DNA of 6,860 bases, taken from Gelria sp. (GTDB taxonomy: Bacteria > Bacillota > Syntrophomonadia > Syntrophomonadales > Syntrophomonadaceae). Where the stretch lies: positions 1-6,860 of the forward strand of contig DUMX01000349.1 in the NCBI GenBank assembly GCA_012839665.1. The letters run 5' to 3'. Below are positions 1 to 6,603 of this stretch, piece after piece (positions within the stretch are counted from its first letter, which is position 1; each line of letters opens with the position of its first letter). The notes beneath the pieces were generated by a model. The model saw only the letters and a list, made by a program, of their open reading frames with translations, made no database searches and was not told where the DNA came from. The translations under genes and the position numbers were made by a program.

Positions 1-17
1 CAGGTTTATTTTAAAAA

Positions 18-54
18 AATCTGTGCTAATCCTAAAAAATCTGTGTAATCTGTG
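18..54. repeat. AATCTGTG short repeats downstream of yraN
   Basis: The octamer aatctgtg occurs three times, at 18-25, 38-45 and 47-54, in an A-rich setting. Spacings are 20 and 9 nt, so it is not a regular array. Similar aatctgtgtaatctgtg strings occur in intergenic DNA of many bacteria. No hairpin terminator for the operon is visible here. The function is unknown. Confidence 0.6.
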
Positions 55-64
55 TCTATTAAAG

Positions 65-83
65 TTCTATTTTCTTATTAAAA
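65..83 (-). repeat. 19-nt dispersed repeat, copy A
   Basis: The plus strand reads ttctattttcttattaaaa. The reverse complement is found exactly at 5186-5204, and 17 nt of it at 6844-6860. This copy overlaps the yraN stop codon (78-80) and lies in the opposite orientation to the other two. Confidence 0.85.
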
Positions 84-425
84 GGCTTGTTCTATGTGAT
101 TGATGGTTTTTTTGTTGCCATCTATAAGAATAGCAATAACATCAAAACGTATTTCCTGATAAGGTCGCTCTACAGTTTTTAGATATATTAAAGCCGCCTG
201 GCGCAAATGATTGATTTTCTTCCGGGTTATAGCCTCCTCAGGAGACCCGAATTTAGTACTTTTCCTGGTTTTGACTTCGACAAATACCAATTTACCATCC
301 TTTTCACATATTATGTCCAGTTCCCCGTTACGTGTATAATAATTTCGGTCCAGTATCTTATAACCCTTATCTTGTAAATAGCGGGCAGCAATTCCTTCTC
401 CCCATATACCCAATTTTCGTTTCAT
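78..425 (-). CDS. yraN: YraN / UPF0102 family nuclease-fold protein
   Basis: This encodes 115 residues, the usual length of the UPF0102 (YraN) family. The family has a restriction-endonuclease-like PD-(D/E)XK fold; its physiological role is poorly defined, with DNA processing or recombination suggested from the fold. Visible family motifs are a GEGIAARYL helix near residues 9-17, RNGELDII at 32-39 and VFVEVKTR at 47-54. Asp37, Glu50 and Lys52 form the expected metal-site set. I start it at 425 because GAGG lies six bases upstream (432-435). An in-frame ATG at 485 would add 20 unrelated residues and overlap the preceding gene. It follows the FlhB-like gene by 13 nt and is probably the last gene of the operon. 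Linkage to rnhB is common in bacteria. The family call is firm; the biochemical function is inferred from the fold only. Confidence 0.93.
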   Translation of the reverse strand: MKRKLGIWGEGIAARYLQDKGYKILDRNYYTRNGELDIICEKDGKLVFVEVKTRKSTKFGSPEEAITRKKINHLRQAALIYLKTVERPYQEIRFDVIAILIDGNKKTINHIEQAF

Positions 426-438
426 ACACAACCTCGAT

Positions 439-717
439 TCAATATTTTTTATCCATGGAGTATATAAAGGCCAGTATTTCAGCAATTACTGCATATAGCT
501 CAACAGGAATCTCTTCATATAAATCGAGCGCCATTAGATATTCTACCAGTTCACTGTCTTCCTTTAGAGGTACCCCGCTGTCACGTGCTACTTCCCTTAT
601 GCGCTCGGCAATGTACCCTCGACCTTGAGCAACCACCACCGGTGCCTGGTCTTTTTCCGGTTCATAGCGCAAAGCTACAGCCTTTTCGATTTTATCCGGA
701 GCTTTCCCGTTATTCAT
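439..717 (-). CDS. Orphan FlhB cytoplasmic-domain homologue (YlqH-like)
   Basis: This 92-residue protein resembles only the C-terminal cytoplasmic domain of the flagellar export-gate protein FlhB (EscU/YscU family). AVALRY lies at residues 13-18, APVVVAQGRG at 25-34, a VP turn at 49-50, and IPVELYAVIAEILAFIY at 70-86. All match the FlhB-C pattern. There are no transmembrane segments. The NPTH autocleavage motif that precedes AVAL in FlhB is replaced by Asp-Lys-Ile-Glu (8-11), so self-cleavage is not expected. The protein corresponds to Bacillus YlqH, which sits in the same rnhB neighbourhood. ATG at 717 follows AGGGGG, which overlaps the stop codon of the upstream FliK-like gene 11 nt away and suggests translational coupling. 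In flagella FlhB-C is the partner of FliK in the substrate-specificity switch, so the pairing here suggests an interacting couple. What it acts on is unknown. Confidence 0.9.
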   Translation of the reverse strand: MNNGKAPDKIEKAVALRYEPEKDQAPVVVAQGRGYIAERIREVARDSGVPLKEDSELVEYLMALDLYEEIPVELYAVIAEILAFIYSMDKKY

Positions 718-724
718 AATGTTT

Positions 725-730
725 CCCCCT
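725..730 (-). promoter_or_regulatory. Ribosome binding site overlapping upstream stop codon
   Basis: AGGGGG for the FlhB-like gene shares its AG with the TAG stop (731-729) of the FliK-like gene. Ribosomes ending one gene sit on the start signal of the next, which is typical of translational coupling and of fixed stoichiometry between partners. Confidence 0.75.
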
Positions 731-2552
731 AAACCGTTACATCAATGGAAAAGGGCCGAAATTTTATAGGCACTTCTTCCATTACCGGTCTAAGCTTATC
801 CATTTCCTCATCCTTCTCAACCCTGCGTATTCCTAAATTATTAACCGTATAGCCCAGCTGGTTAAGCCCTATTAGCAACTGGTTTATATGTTTATTAAAA
901 TAATGCATAACTTCATCGGTTTCAACTACTCCTTGCAAAGTCAAAATTTTATTTCTATTCCAGTTAACGTGAAAAAGCACCATACCCAGATTAGCAGTAT
1001 CTAGTGAGACAATGAATTTAATATTATCCTGTTCTTTAAGCAATTTATTCCCAGTATCATGATTTACCCGCATCTGGCACAGGCGGTATTCATTATCAAT
1101 TTTTACCGGGAAGGAAAAATAGTAATAATTAAAGTTAGAATCCGGCATACGGCTCACATAATTAAAAATCCTCTGCCCACCAAGTTCCCTTTCCATGCCT
1201 TCTATCCGATTTAGCAGTTCACTTATAAGGGGTAATTTGGAACTAGTTTCCCCTTCTTTTATCAGGTCTTGTAGAAGAATTAAGCCTCTTATTAATTCTG
1301 TTTCTGATTGTAGTAAGTTCTGCAAAACGTCTCTTATAGCCGTAGGATTATTACTTAACTCTATTTGCAAAACATCCAGGAGAGGCCGAATCAGAACTAG
1401 AAATTTAAAAATATCCCCACTTCTTATTCCCGTTGATAAACTAATTTTGTCTCCCCCAGAAGTCAAAGACTCGTTACCAACTATTAAACCGCCAGGGGGA
1501 CGCTCTGACCCAAGCTGCTGTCCGATATTTTCCGCTATCGGACGATTTATAGTGTTAACCTGTTTCTCCTCAATACCTGATTGCGTTGTTACTATACCGG
1601 CAGGTCGCTCTGCCACAGGCTGCTGCCCGGTTCTCTCGACGGCTGGTCGATTCATGACACTAGTCTCATCACCATCAGGCTGTATTATAGTAACCTGAGC
1701 CGGTACTCTGCCAGTATCCCGGACCGTTTCAGAGGTTGTTAGAGGCAAATTACTACCGGCAACCGGTGTTTGGGTTCCCCCGGTCCGAGGTTCAGTCGGG
1801 TATGGTCCTTCCCTGGTGGCAACTGGCCCACTTTGAGCTGGCGTCCGGTCAAGATTTGTCATGGTAGTCCTCATACCCTCATCAGTCACCACTCCCTGCC
1901 CGGTTGTCAAAAGTGTTGAGGGGGATAACCTGCCTGCTGATTCCAAAACCTCGCCTCCCGGCTGACGGGAAAGTAAAGTAAGGTTTTGGATAAGATTTTT
2001 TAGCAATCTGCTCACATCAGTTCCCGGGTCAGTAAACTGCAGCAGTGCATTTAAAACCTGCTGGTTTAGTGGTAAACCACGGGAGAGAGCCAGGGTTACT
2101 ATTTCCAAATTCCTGGGACTAGCTGTCCCTAAAATGTTAACCCCTTTTTGCATTTCGTTCAGATTATGAGGAGTAACGGGCAGATTATGCTGCAGTAATT
2201 TACGCGCGAATAGAATAGTTTCTTCCTTAACGGGTATGCTCATTTTTTGAAGATTAGCTGAAAGATTCGCATTTTCTAACTTTTCCATACCTTCGGGGCT
2301 GAGTACTTTTAAATAGGTTTTCCCATCACGAAAATCATCCACCATCAAAAATAGCTGCTGTCCCGGTTTAACCATGACTTCAGTGGCAGCTTCAATTAAA
2401 CGGCCTTTTAGTAACATCATGACCAGTCCATCAGTTCTGACTTCCTGAACGCTGCCCTGTAAAATTTCACCCCGGGAAAACGTAACCGTCTGATCAGAAG
2501 GGGTAGTAATATTAAGCATCATCCTGGTCAAAGAGACCTGGTTGCGATTCAT
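729..2552 (-). CDS. FliK/YlqG-like protein with disordered linker
   Basis: This 607-residue protein appears to have three parts. Residues about 25-90 look like a small beta-rich domain (GEILQGSVQEV, then PGQQLFLMVDD). Residues 100-200 are helical. Residues about 200-370 are rich in Pro, Gly, Thr, Gln and Arg, probably disordered, and contain a degenerate 35-residue repeat. Residues 375-607 are folded; the stretch from LDTANLGMVLFHVNW (517-531) through a long helix to LNQLGYTVNNLGIRRV (563-578) resembles the Flg_hook C-terminal domain of FliK. FliK is the secreted hook-length ruler that switches FlhB specificity. No signal peptide or membrane segment is visible. The start at 2552 has GGAGG eight bases upstream, and this start overlaps the rnhB end by 41 nt. 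Position matches Bacillus ylqG. It could be a diverged FliK paralogue or a protein with a non-flagellar role; no other flagellar gene is in view to decide. Confidence 0.75.
   Translation of the reverse strand: MNRNQVSLTRMMLNITTPSDQTVTFSRGEILQGSVQEVRTDGLVMMLLKGRLIEAATEVMVKPGQQLFLMVDDFRDGKTYLKVLSPEGMEKLENANLSANLQKMSIPVKEETILFARKLLQHNLPVTPHNLNEMQKGVNILGTASPRNLEIVTLALSRGLPLNQQVLNALLQFTDPGTDVSRLLKNLIQNLTLLSRQPGGEVLESAGRLSPSTLLTTGQGVVTDEGMRTTMTNLDRTPAQSGPVATREGPYPTEPRTGGTQTPVAGSNLPLTTSETVRDTGRVPAQVTIIQPDGDETSVMNRPAVERTGQQPVAERPAGIVTTQSGIEEKQVNTINRPIAENIGQQLGSERPPGGLIVGNESLTSGGDKISLSTGIRSGDIFKFLVLIRPLLDVLQIELSNNPTAIRDVLQNLLQSETELIRGLILLQDLIKEGETSSKLPLISELLNRIEGMERELGGQRIFNYVSRMPDSNFNYYYFSFPVKIDNEYRLCQMRVNHDTGNKLLKEQDNIKFIVSLDTANLGMVLFHVNWNRNKILTLQGVVETDEVMHYFNKHINQLLIGLNQLGYTVNNLGIRRVEKDEEMDKLRPVMEEVPIKFRPFSIDVTV
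1482..1652 (-). repeat. Degenerate repeat in FliK-like linker
   Basis: Protein residues 301-322 (NRPAVERTGQQPVAERPAGI and two more) and 336-357 (NRPIAENIGQQLGSERPPGG and two more) align with a 35-residue period. The DNA of the two units is also visibly similar (1587-1652 and 1482-1547), pointing to an old tandem duplication in the disordered linker. Confidence 0.7.
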
Positions 2553-3204
2553 AATACATACCTCCTGTTAACAAGGTTTTTACCGGTTCAAAACTGCTCC
2601 GGTGTATTGAGCAAGGCCCCTTATCCATAAGAGCCTTAATGTGCTGCCTGGTTGCGTAGCCTTTATGTTTTGCAAACCCATAACCAGGATAAAGTAAATC
2701 AAAATACTCCATGCTAGCGTCCCGTTCCACCTTGGCCAAAATCGAAGCACAGGCAATAGAAATACTTAAACTATCGCCTTTGATTAAGGATTGCTGTTTA
2801 ATATTTATATCGGGTAATTTAAGGGCATCAATTAGTAGAAAATCTGGGCCAGGATATAACTCCCGGACCGCCATGTGCATGGCCTTACGAGTAGCATTTA
2901 GTATGTTTATATCATCTAAATATGGGGGGTTTATGCCAACTACAGCCCAGGAGATAGCAGTCGCCTTAATTTCAGCTGCTAATACCTTCCGCCTATTAGC
3001 ACTTAACTTCTTAGAATCATCAACTCCGGTAATAGCAGCTGCCTGGGGTAAAACTACTGCTGCCGCCACTACCGGTCCGGCTATAGGGCCTCGGCCTACC
3101 TCATCCAATCCGGCTATGTATCTAAACCCCTGTTTCCACAGTTCTTCTTCATACTGTTTAAGCTCTCTTAGCCTTTTTTGCTCCTTGCTATCGGCGTCAC
3201 TCAT
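2512..3204 (-). CDS. rnhB: Ribonuclease HII
   Basis: This encodes 230 residues. RNase HII is a cytoplasmic, metal-dependent enzyme that nicks RNA in RNA-DNA hybrids and starts removal of single ribonucleotides misincorporated in DNA. The hallmark AGLDEVGRGPIAGPVVAAAV lies at 31-50 and supplies Asp34 and Glu35. Asp126 (LLIDALKLP) and Asp144 (KGDSLSISIACASILAKVERD) complete the four-carboxylate active site with the same 18-residue spacing as in characterised enzymes. HKGYATRQH lies at 180-188. The Gly-Arg-Gly of DEVGRG, which recognises the ribose 2'-OH, is intact. I chose ATG 3204 because GGGAG (3212-3216) sits seven bases upstream and the ORF then begins 4 nt after the preceding stop; upstream in-frame ATGs would run back into the reductase gene. 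The C-terminal tail (GMYYESQPGLFDQDDA) is encoded in the overlap with the FliK-like gene. Confidence 0.97.
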   Translation of the reverse strand: MSDADSKEQKRLRELKQYEEELWKQGFRYIAGLDEVGRGPIAGPVVAAAVVLPQAAAITGVDDSKKLSANRRKVLAAEIKATAISWAVVGINPPYLDDINILNATRKAMHMAVRELYPGPDFLLIDALKLPDINIKQQSLIKGDSLSISIACASILAKVERDASMEYFDLLYPGYGFAKHKGYATRQHIKALMDKGPCSIHRSSFEPVKTLLTGGMYYESQPGLFDQDDA

Positions 3205-3208
3205 TTCA

Positions 3209-5170
3209 TTACTCCCAAACACTTGCATACTCCCGTTGGACCAGCTTTGTCGCCAGAGTTTCTCCCTGCAGTATGGCTTCTCTAATACCTCCAACTGCAA
3301 AAGCATCTCCAATCAAGTGGGTACTGGCGTGCAGCTTTATAGCCTTCATATAAATTTCATTATCAGGCTCATAACCTACTGCCGATATTATATAATCCGC
3401 CGGTAAAATCTCCTGCTGACCATTACTGCTGGCTATGGTTACATTATCGTTTCCTATTTTAATAACACTACTACCGATATGCCGTATAACTCCACCTGTT
3501 TGCAGCCGATTAAGTAAATCACGCCGGTTTTTCTTTTCCATATCCCGGGCTAGAAATTGCTCTTTTTCTATAATGGTAATGTGGTTAGCATCCCGGGTCA
3601 AGAAATCGGCAGTCTCACAGCCATTACTCCCCCCTCCAATAACTACTACCCGCTGACCTTCAAGCCTTAAGCGGCCATTTAATACATCTTCCACCTGCAG
3701 GCAATTCTTTTCATTCCAACCTTTGCATGTTGGCCTTATTGGCTTGGAACCACTGGCAATAACCAGGTGGTCAGGATATTGTTCTCTTAGATATTCCAGT
3801 TTATAGGGTTGGTTAAGATTAATACTAACCCGGCTGCGTTTGAGGCACTTTATCAAATAATCCTTAAATAGGGTAATTCTCTCTTTATGCGGAGGGACTG
3901 CTGCCAGGTTTAATAGTCCTCCTAGCCTTTCCTCTTGTTCGAAAAGGTCAACCTCAAAACCGTATCTGTCCAGGGCCAGTGCCACCTGCATCCCTGCTGG
4001 TCCTCCCCCTACTACCACTACCCTGGACTTCTTTTTTATTTTCGGAGTTTTATTTAGCTCCCGCTCCCGGCCAGTCTCCGGGTTAACGGTACAACTTACC
4101 GCAATACTCTTAAAGTTACTCTCAATGCAATTATTACATATTATACAGGGCCGAATTTCTTCACTGCGCCCTTTCTTAGCCTTAGATGCCCAATCACTAT
4201 CCGCCAATAAAGCCCGTCCTAAAAAAACTAAATCAGCTTGTTGCTTTTTGATTATCTCTTCTGCCATTTCCGGTTTTCTTACCATCCCGCCGCTCATAAC
4301 CGGAATATTTACTACCTGTTTAACTGCTTCCGCCATATAGCTGCGCCAGCCTTCGCTATAAGATGCCGGCTCTATACTGGTTAACCCAGATTCATAAGTA
4401 CCACAAGAACAGTTAATCAGGTCTACGCCTTCCTCTTCCAGGCGACGGCAAATTTCCAAAGATTCCGCCAGCTCTAAACCATCTGGTACAAAATCTTCTA
4501 TATTTAAGCGTACACCCAAAACTAATTTCGGGAAGCTCTTTTTAATCCCAGCAACTATTTCAATTAACAAGCGCATTCGATTATCCAAACTACCCCCATA
4601 CTCATCCGAGCGCTGATTAGAATTCGGTGATAGAAATTGATTAATCAGGTAGCCATGGGCAGCATGAATTTCAACTCCGTCAAATCCGGCCATATTAGCA
4701 TAACCAGCAGCAGTAATAAATTTGTCACGAATATCCTGTACCTCAGTAATAGACAGTTCTCGCGGAATCTCTTTTACCGTGGGACAAGCAATGGCCGATG
4801 GAGCTACTTGTTGCACTCCGGTAATTATAGTGTGCGCCTGGCGACCAGCATGAAATAATTGAATAAATGCTCTACTGCCATAGGATTTAATGCCATCAGC
4901 CAGTTGGTTTAAACCTCTAAGATAACGGGGATGGTCAATAAGAATCTGGCCAAAACTTTCCCGTCCAGCAGGTGCATCAATACAAGCCGCCTCAACAATT
5001 ACCAGCCCTGCTCCACCACGAGCCCGGGCTTCATAGTAGGCTATTTGACGTTCACTTACCTCCCCATTTAGATGAGCATAGTTTACTGCCATGGGTGCCA
5101 TTACTATCCGATTTCTAACCATTACTCCCCCGATATTAATAGGAGAAAAAAGAGCTGGAAATTTTACCAT
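3209..5170 (-). CDS. OYE-type FMN/4Fe-4S/FAD ene-reductase (dienoyl-CoA reductase or enoate reductase-like)
   Basis: This 653-residue protein has the modular plan of 2,4-dienoyl-CoA reductase (FadH), BaiCD/BaiH and clostridial enoate reductases. Residues 5-335 form an Old Yellow Enzyme TIM barrel with FMN-site motifs NRIVMAPMAV (20-29), DGVEIHAAHGYLINQFLSP (164-182) and NQRSDEYGGS (185-194). A cluster segment carries Cys342, Cys345, Cys348 and Cys360. Two dinucleotide folds follow: VVVVGGGPAGMQ (384-395) for FAD and RVVVIGGGSNGCET (507-520) for NAD(P)H. Such enzymes pass hydride from NAD(P)H through FAD and the cluster to FMN and reduce an activated C=C bond. Tyr174 fits the FadH catalytic tyrosine, but where FadH has His252 this protein reads CGTYES (Tyr259). 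The cluster is CX2CX2CX11C rather than the CX2CX3C of E. coli FadH. The substrate is therefore open: an enoate or a dienoyl-CoA is possible. GGAGGT (5177-5182) fixes the start at 5170; an upstream ATG at 5278 would add 36 unrelated residues. Confidence 0.9.
   Translation of the reverse strand: MVKFPALFSPINIGGVMVRNRIVMAPMAVNYAHLNGEVSERQIAYYEARARGGAGLVIVEAACIDAPAGRESFGQILIDHPRYLRGLNQLADGIKSYGSRAFIQLFHAGRQAHTIITGVQQVAPSAIACPTVKEIPRELSITEVQDIRDKFITAAGYANMAGFDGVEIHAAHGYLINQFLSPNSNQRSDEYGGSLDNRMRLLIEIVAGIKKSFPKLVLGVRLNIEDFVPDGLELAESLEICRRLEEEGVDLINCSCGTYESGLTSIEPASYSEGWRSYMAEAVKQVVNIPVMSGGMVRKPEMAEEIIKKQQADLVFLGRALLADSDWASKAKKGRSEEIRPCIICNNCIESNFKSIAVSCTVNPETGRERELNKTPKIKKKSRVVVVGGGPAGMQVALALDRYGFEVDLFEQEERLGGLLNLAAVPPHKERITLFKDYLIKCLKRSRVSINLNQPYKLEYLREQYPDHLVIASGSKPIRPTCKGWNEKNCLQVEDVLNGRLRLEGQRVVVIGGGSNGCETADFLTRDANHITIIEKEQFLARDMEKKNRRDLLNRLQTGGVIRHIGSSVIKIGNDNVTIASSNGQQEILPADYIISAVGYEPDNEIYMKAIKLHASTHLIGDAFAVGGIREAILQGETLATKLVQREYASVWE
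3212..3216 (-). promoter_or_regulatory. Ribosome binding site fixing the rnhB start
   Basis: GGGAG seven bases before ATG 3204. It lies inside the last codons of the reductase gene, whose stop TAA (3211-3209) falls in the spacer. Confidence 0.8.
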
Positions 5171-5176
5171 AAATAC

Positions 5177-5182
5177 ACCTCC
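5177..5182 (-). promoter_or_regulatory. Ribosome binding site fixing the ene-reductase start
   Basis: GGAGGT on the minus strand, six bases before ATG 5170. It decides against the longer ORF starting at 5278, whose extra 36 residues do not resemble the family. Confidence 0.9.
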
Positions 5183-5185
5183 GAA

Positions 5186-5204
5186 TTTTAATAAGAAAAT
5201 AGAA
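5186..5204 (+). repeat. 19-nt dispersed repeat, copy B
   Basis: ttttaataagaaaatagaa matches copy A exactly in inverse orientation. It lies just upstream of the reductase ribosome site and is itself bracketed by the 7-nt direct repeat tccgaat (5180-5186 and 5205-5211), giving a 25-nt period. It marks the possible right boundary of the IS. Confidence 0.85.
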
Positions 5205-5289
5205 TCCGAATGATCTTTGAAAACTGAATAAGCCTGTAAAGCAATAATATAAAAATGGCAATAAAAAATTAAGCCCATACAAGTGATTG

Positions 5290-5317
5290 CATTAGCCAGA
5301 AAAAGGTATTGCTAATG
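5290..5317 (-). other. Hairpin in IS right end
   Basis: Seven perfectly complementary bases (cattagc at 5290-5296, gctaatg at 5311-5317) surround a 14-nt loop, starting 12 nt after the transposase stop codon. No U-tract follows directly on the minus strand, so it does not look like an intrinsic terminator. It may be a structural or recognition element of the IS end. Confidence 0.4.
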
Positions 5318-5328
5318 ATTGGCCGGAA

Positions 5329-6576
5329 TTAGGCGGTTCTTGGCGGTTCAATCACCTCCAATCCTAGTTTGTTGGCTTCAGTTATAACTTTTCTGACTTT
5401 AAATGCTTTCTGTTTTTCTTTAATACGATCAAAATGGCCTTCATCGAAATCAGTGCCGTTTTTTAACATGTTATAGATAATAACCAATATCTTTCTAGCT
5501 AATGCAACAATAGCTCTTTTACCACCGCGACGTTGTTTGACCTTCCAATACCAGGTTGAAAGGTAGGTATTTCGCATTCGAGTTATAGACCAGGCAACCT
5601 CGCATAGGATTCGTTTTATATAGGTATTACCATGGGGTGTACGGGTAGACTTTTTTTTTCCTGCGCTTTCATTATTGCCTGGACTTAAACCCGCCCAGGA
5701 ACAGATATGTTCGGCGGTTTTAAATTGAGCCATGTCAATACCAATTTCAGCAAGAATAGCTGCAGCAGCAGTTTTATTTATTCCGGGTATTCCATCTAAT
5801 TGTTTAAGTTGTTGTTCGTATTTTAGAAGCTCTTCATCAATTTTTTGTTCTATCAGTAGGAGATGTTCTATGCTTTCGTCCAAGCGTTTAAGCAATATGG
5901 TTAGGAAGTCTTTTTGCAGATAATCCATATTGCCGTTAACTGCTTGTTTGATATCGTTTAATTTGGTCCTGGCTCTTTTCTTAACAAGTGGGTCAACTTC
6001 CTCTGGAGAAATACTACCAACCCGAGCAAGATGATCAATAATTGCTCTACCTGATACGCCAAAGATATCGGTTAAGAAAGTAGATAGCTTAAACCCACAA
6101 CTTTGCAAGTGTTTTTCGATACGGTTTTTTTGTGATGTTATTTCCTCAACTATGCTTTTACGATATCGGGTTAAATCACGCAGTCTCCGTATCGATTGTG
6201 ATGGAATAAAGCTTCCTTGCAATAAGCCGGCTCGAAGTAAGGTAGCAATCCATTCGGCATCTTTTATGTCGGTTTTCTTGCCGGGAACATTTTTCATATG
6301 CCTGGCATTAGCTACAATTAACACTATAGTGTCGTCAAAAGCGCTTTCAAGCACATTGTAAACTGATTGCCAGTATATTCCTGTACTCTCCATCGCTACA
6401 TGACGACAGTTTTCTTCCTCTAACCAGGTCTTGAGTTCCTCAAGGCTTGGGATAAGAGTTGAAAAGGTTCTAGTTATTGCCTCAGGCTTATTCTCGGTAT
6501 TGCCTTTCAGAAGGCATGCTACAACGGTTTCCTTGTGGACATCAAGTCCACAACAAATTTCCAGGATGTCTTGCAT
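5329..6576 (-). CDS. IS110-family DEDD transposase
   Basis: This full-length 415-residue recombinase belongs to the IS110/IS1111 (Piv/MooV) family. The N-terminal RuvC-like DEDD domain has CGLDVHKE (9-16, Asp12), AMESTGIYW (61-69, Glu63) and GKKTDIKDAEW (99-109, Asp103 and Asp106). A long charged helical region at about 190-260 probably forms the coiled coil of the family. The C-terminal Transposase_20 domain has LDGIPGINKTAAAAILAEIG (260-279) and SWAGLSPGNNESAGKKK (293-309), with Ser304 the likely catalytic serine by analogy with IS621. These enzymes move DNA site-specifically through a circular intermediate, and several use a bridge RNA encoded in the element. GGAGG (6587-6591) lies ten bases before the start. 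No stop or frameshift interrupts the gene, so it may be active. It is a mobile insert next to the rnhB operon, not functionally part of it. Confidence 0.96.
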   Translation of the reverse strand: MQDILEICCGLDVHKETVVACLLKGNTENKPEAITRTFSTLIPSLEELKTWLEEENCRHVAMESTGIYWQSVYNVLESAFDDTIVLIVANARHMKNVPGKKTDIKDAEWIATLLRAGLLQGSFIPSQSIRRLRDLTRYRKSIVEEITSQKNRIEKHLQSCGFKLSTFLTDIFGVSGRAIIDHLARVGSISPEEVDPLVKKRARTKLNDIKQAVNGNMDYLQKDFLTILLKRLDESIEHLLLIEQKIDEELLKYEQQLKQLDGIPGINKTAAAAILAEIGIDMAQFKTAEHICSWAGLSPGNNESAGKKKSTRTPHGNTYIKRILCEVAWSITRMRNTYLSTWYWKVKQRRGGKRAIVALARKILVIIYNMLKNGTDFDEGHFDRIKEKQKAFKVRKVITEANKLGLEVIEPPRTA

Positions 6577-6603
6577 AGGCGTTATTCCTCCAAAATTAAT
6601 ATT

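Larger units (their letters stand above)
5171..5328. other. Intergenic DNA between IS transposase and ene-reductase
   Basis: This AT-rich 158-nt stretch holds the right end of the IS, one copy of the 19-nt repeat and the leader of the reductase operon. On the minus strand there are T-rich runs near 5256-5275 but no -35/-10 pair with convincing hexamers and spacing, so the operon promoter is not identified. On the plus strand 5211-5230 reads tgatctttgaaaactgaata, which resembles the boxA-like sequence near Firmicute rRNA genes, but it points away from the operon. Confidence 0.6.

Noticed and set aside
18..54. Possible CRISPR-like array of aatctgtg
   Set aside because: The units are only 8 nt, spacing is irregular (20 and 9 nt), and there are no spacers of normal length and no cas genes.
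1..77. Intrinsic terminator after yraN
   Set aside because: T-rich runs are present but I found no stable hairpin preceding them on the minus strand.
439..717. Interpretation as a truncated flhB pseudogene
   Set aside because: The ORF has its own start, ribosome site and clean domain boundaries, and the short form is the conserved YlqH arrangement next to rnhB.
1521..1542. 7-bp hairpin (tccgata / tatcgga) inside the FliK-like gene
   Set aside because: It lies in the repetitive linker coding sequence and is most simply a by-product of codon sequence; no terminator or regulatory context.
2711..3406. 231-codon open frame on the plus strand, and the other plus-strand frames across the window
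   Set aside because: They lie antisense to well-supported genes, have no recognisable domains or good ribosome sites, and read like complements of real coding frames.
5171..5278. 36-residue N-terminal extension of the ene-reductase, resembling a hydrophobic leader
   Set aside because: The family motif begins at MVKFPALFSP, GGAGGT sits correctly before ATG 5170, and the extension is translated intergenic DNA containing the repeat.
5332..5349. Direct repeat ggcggttc with 10-nt period at the transposase C-terminus
   Set aside because: It encodes the last residues of the transposase; too short to interpret, though it might matter for the IS end.
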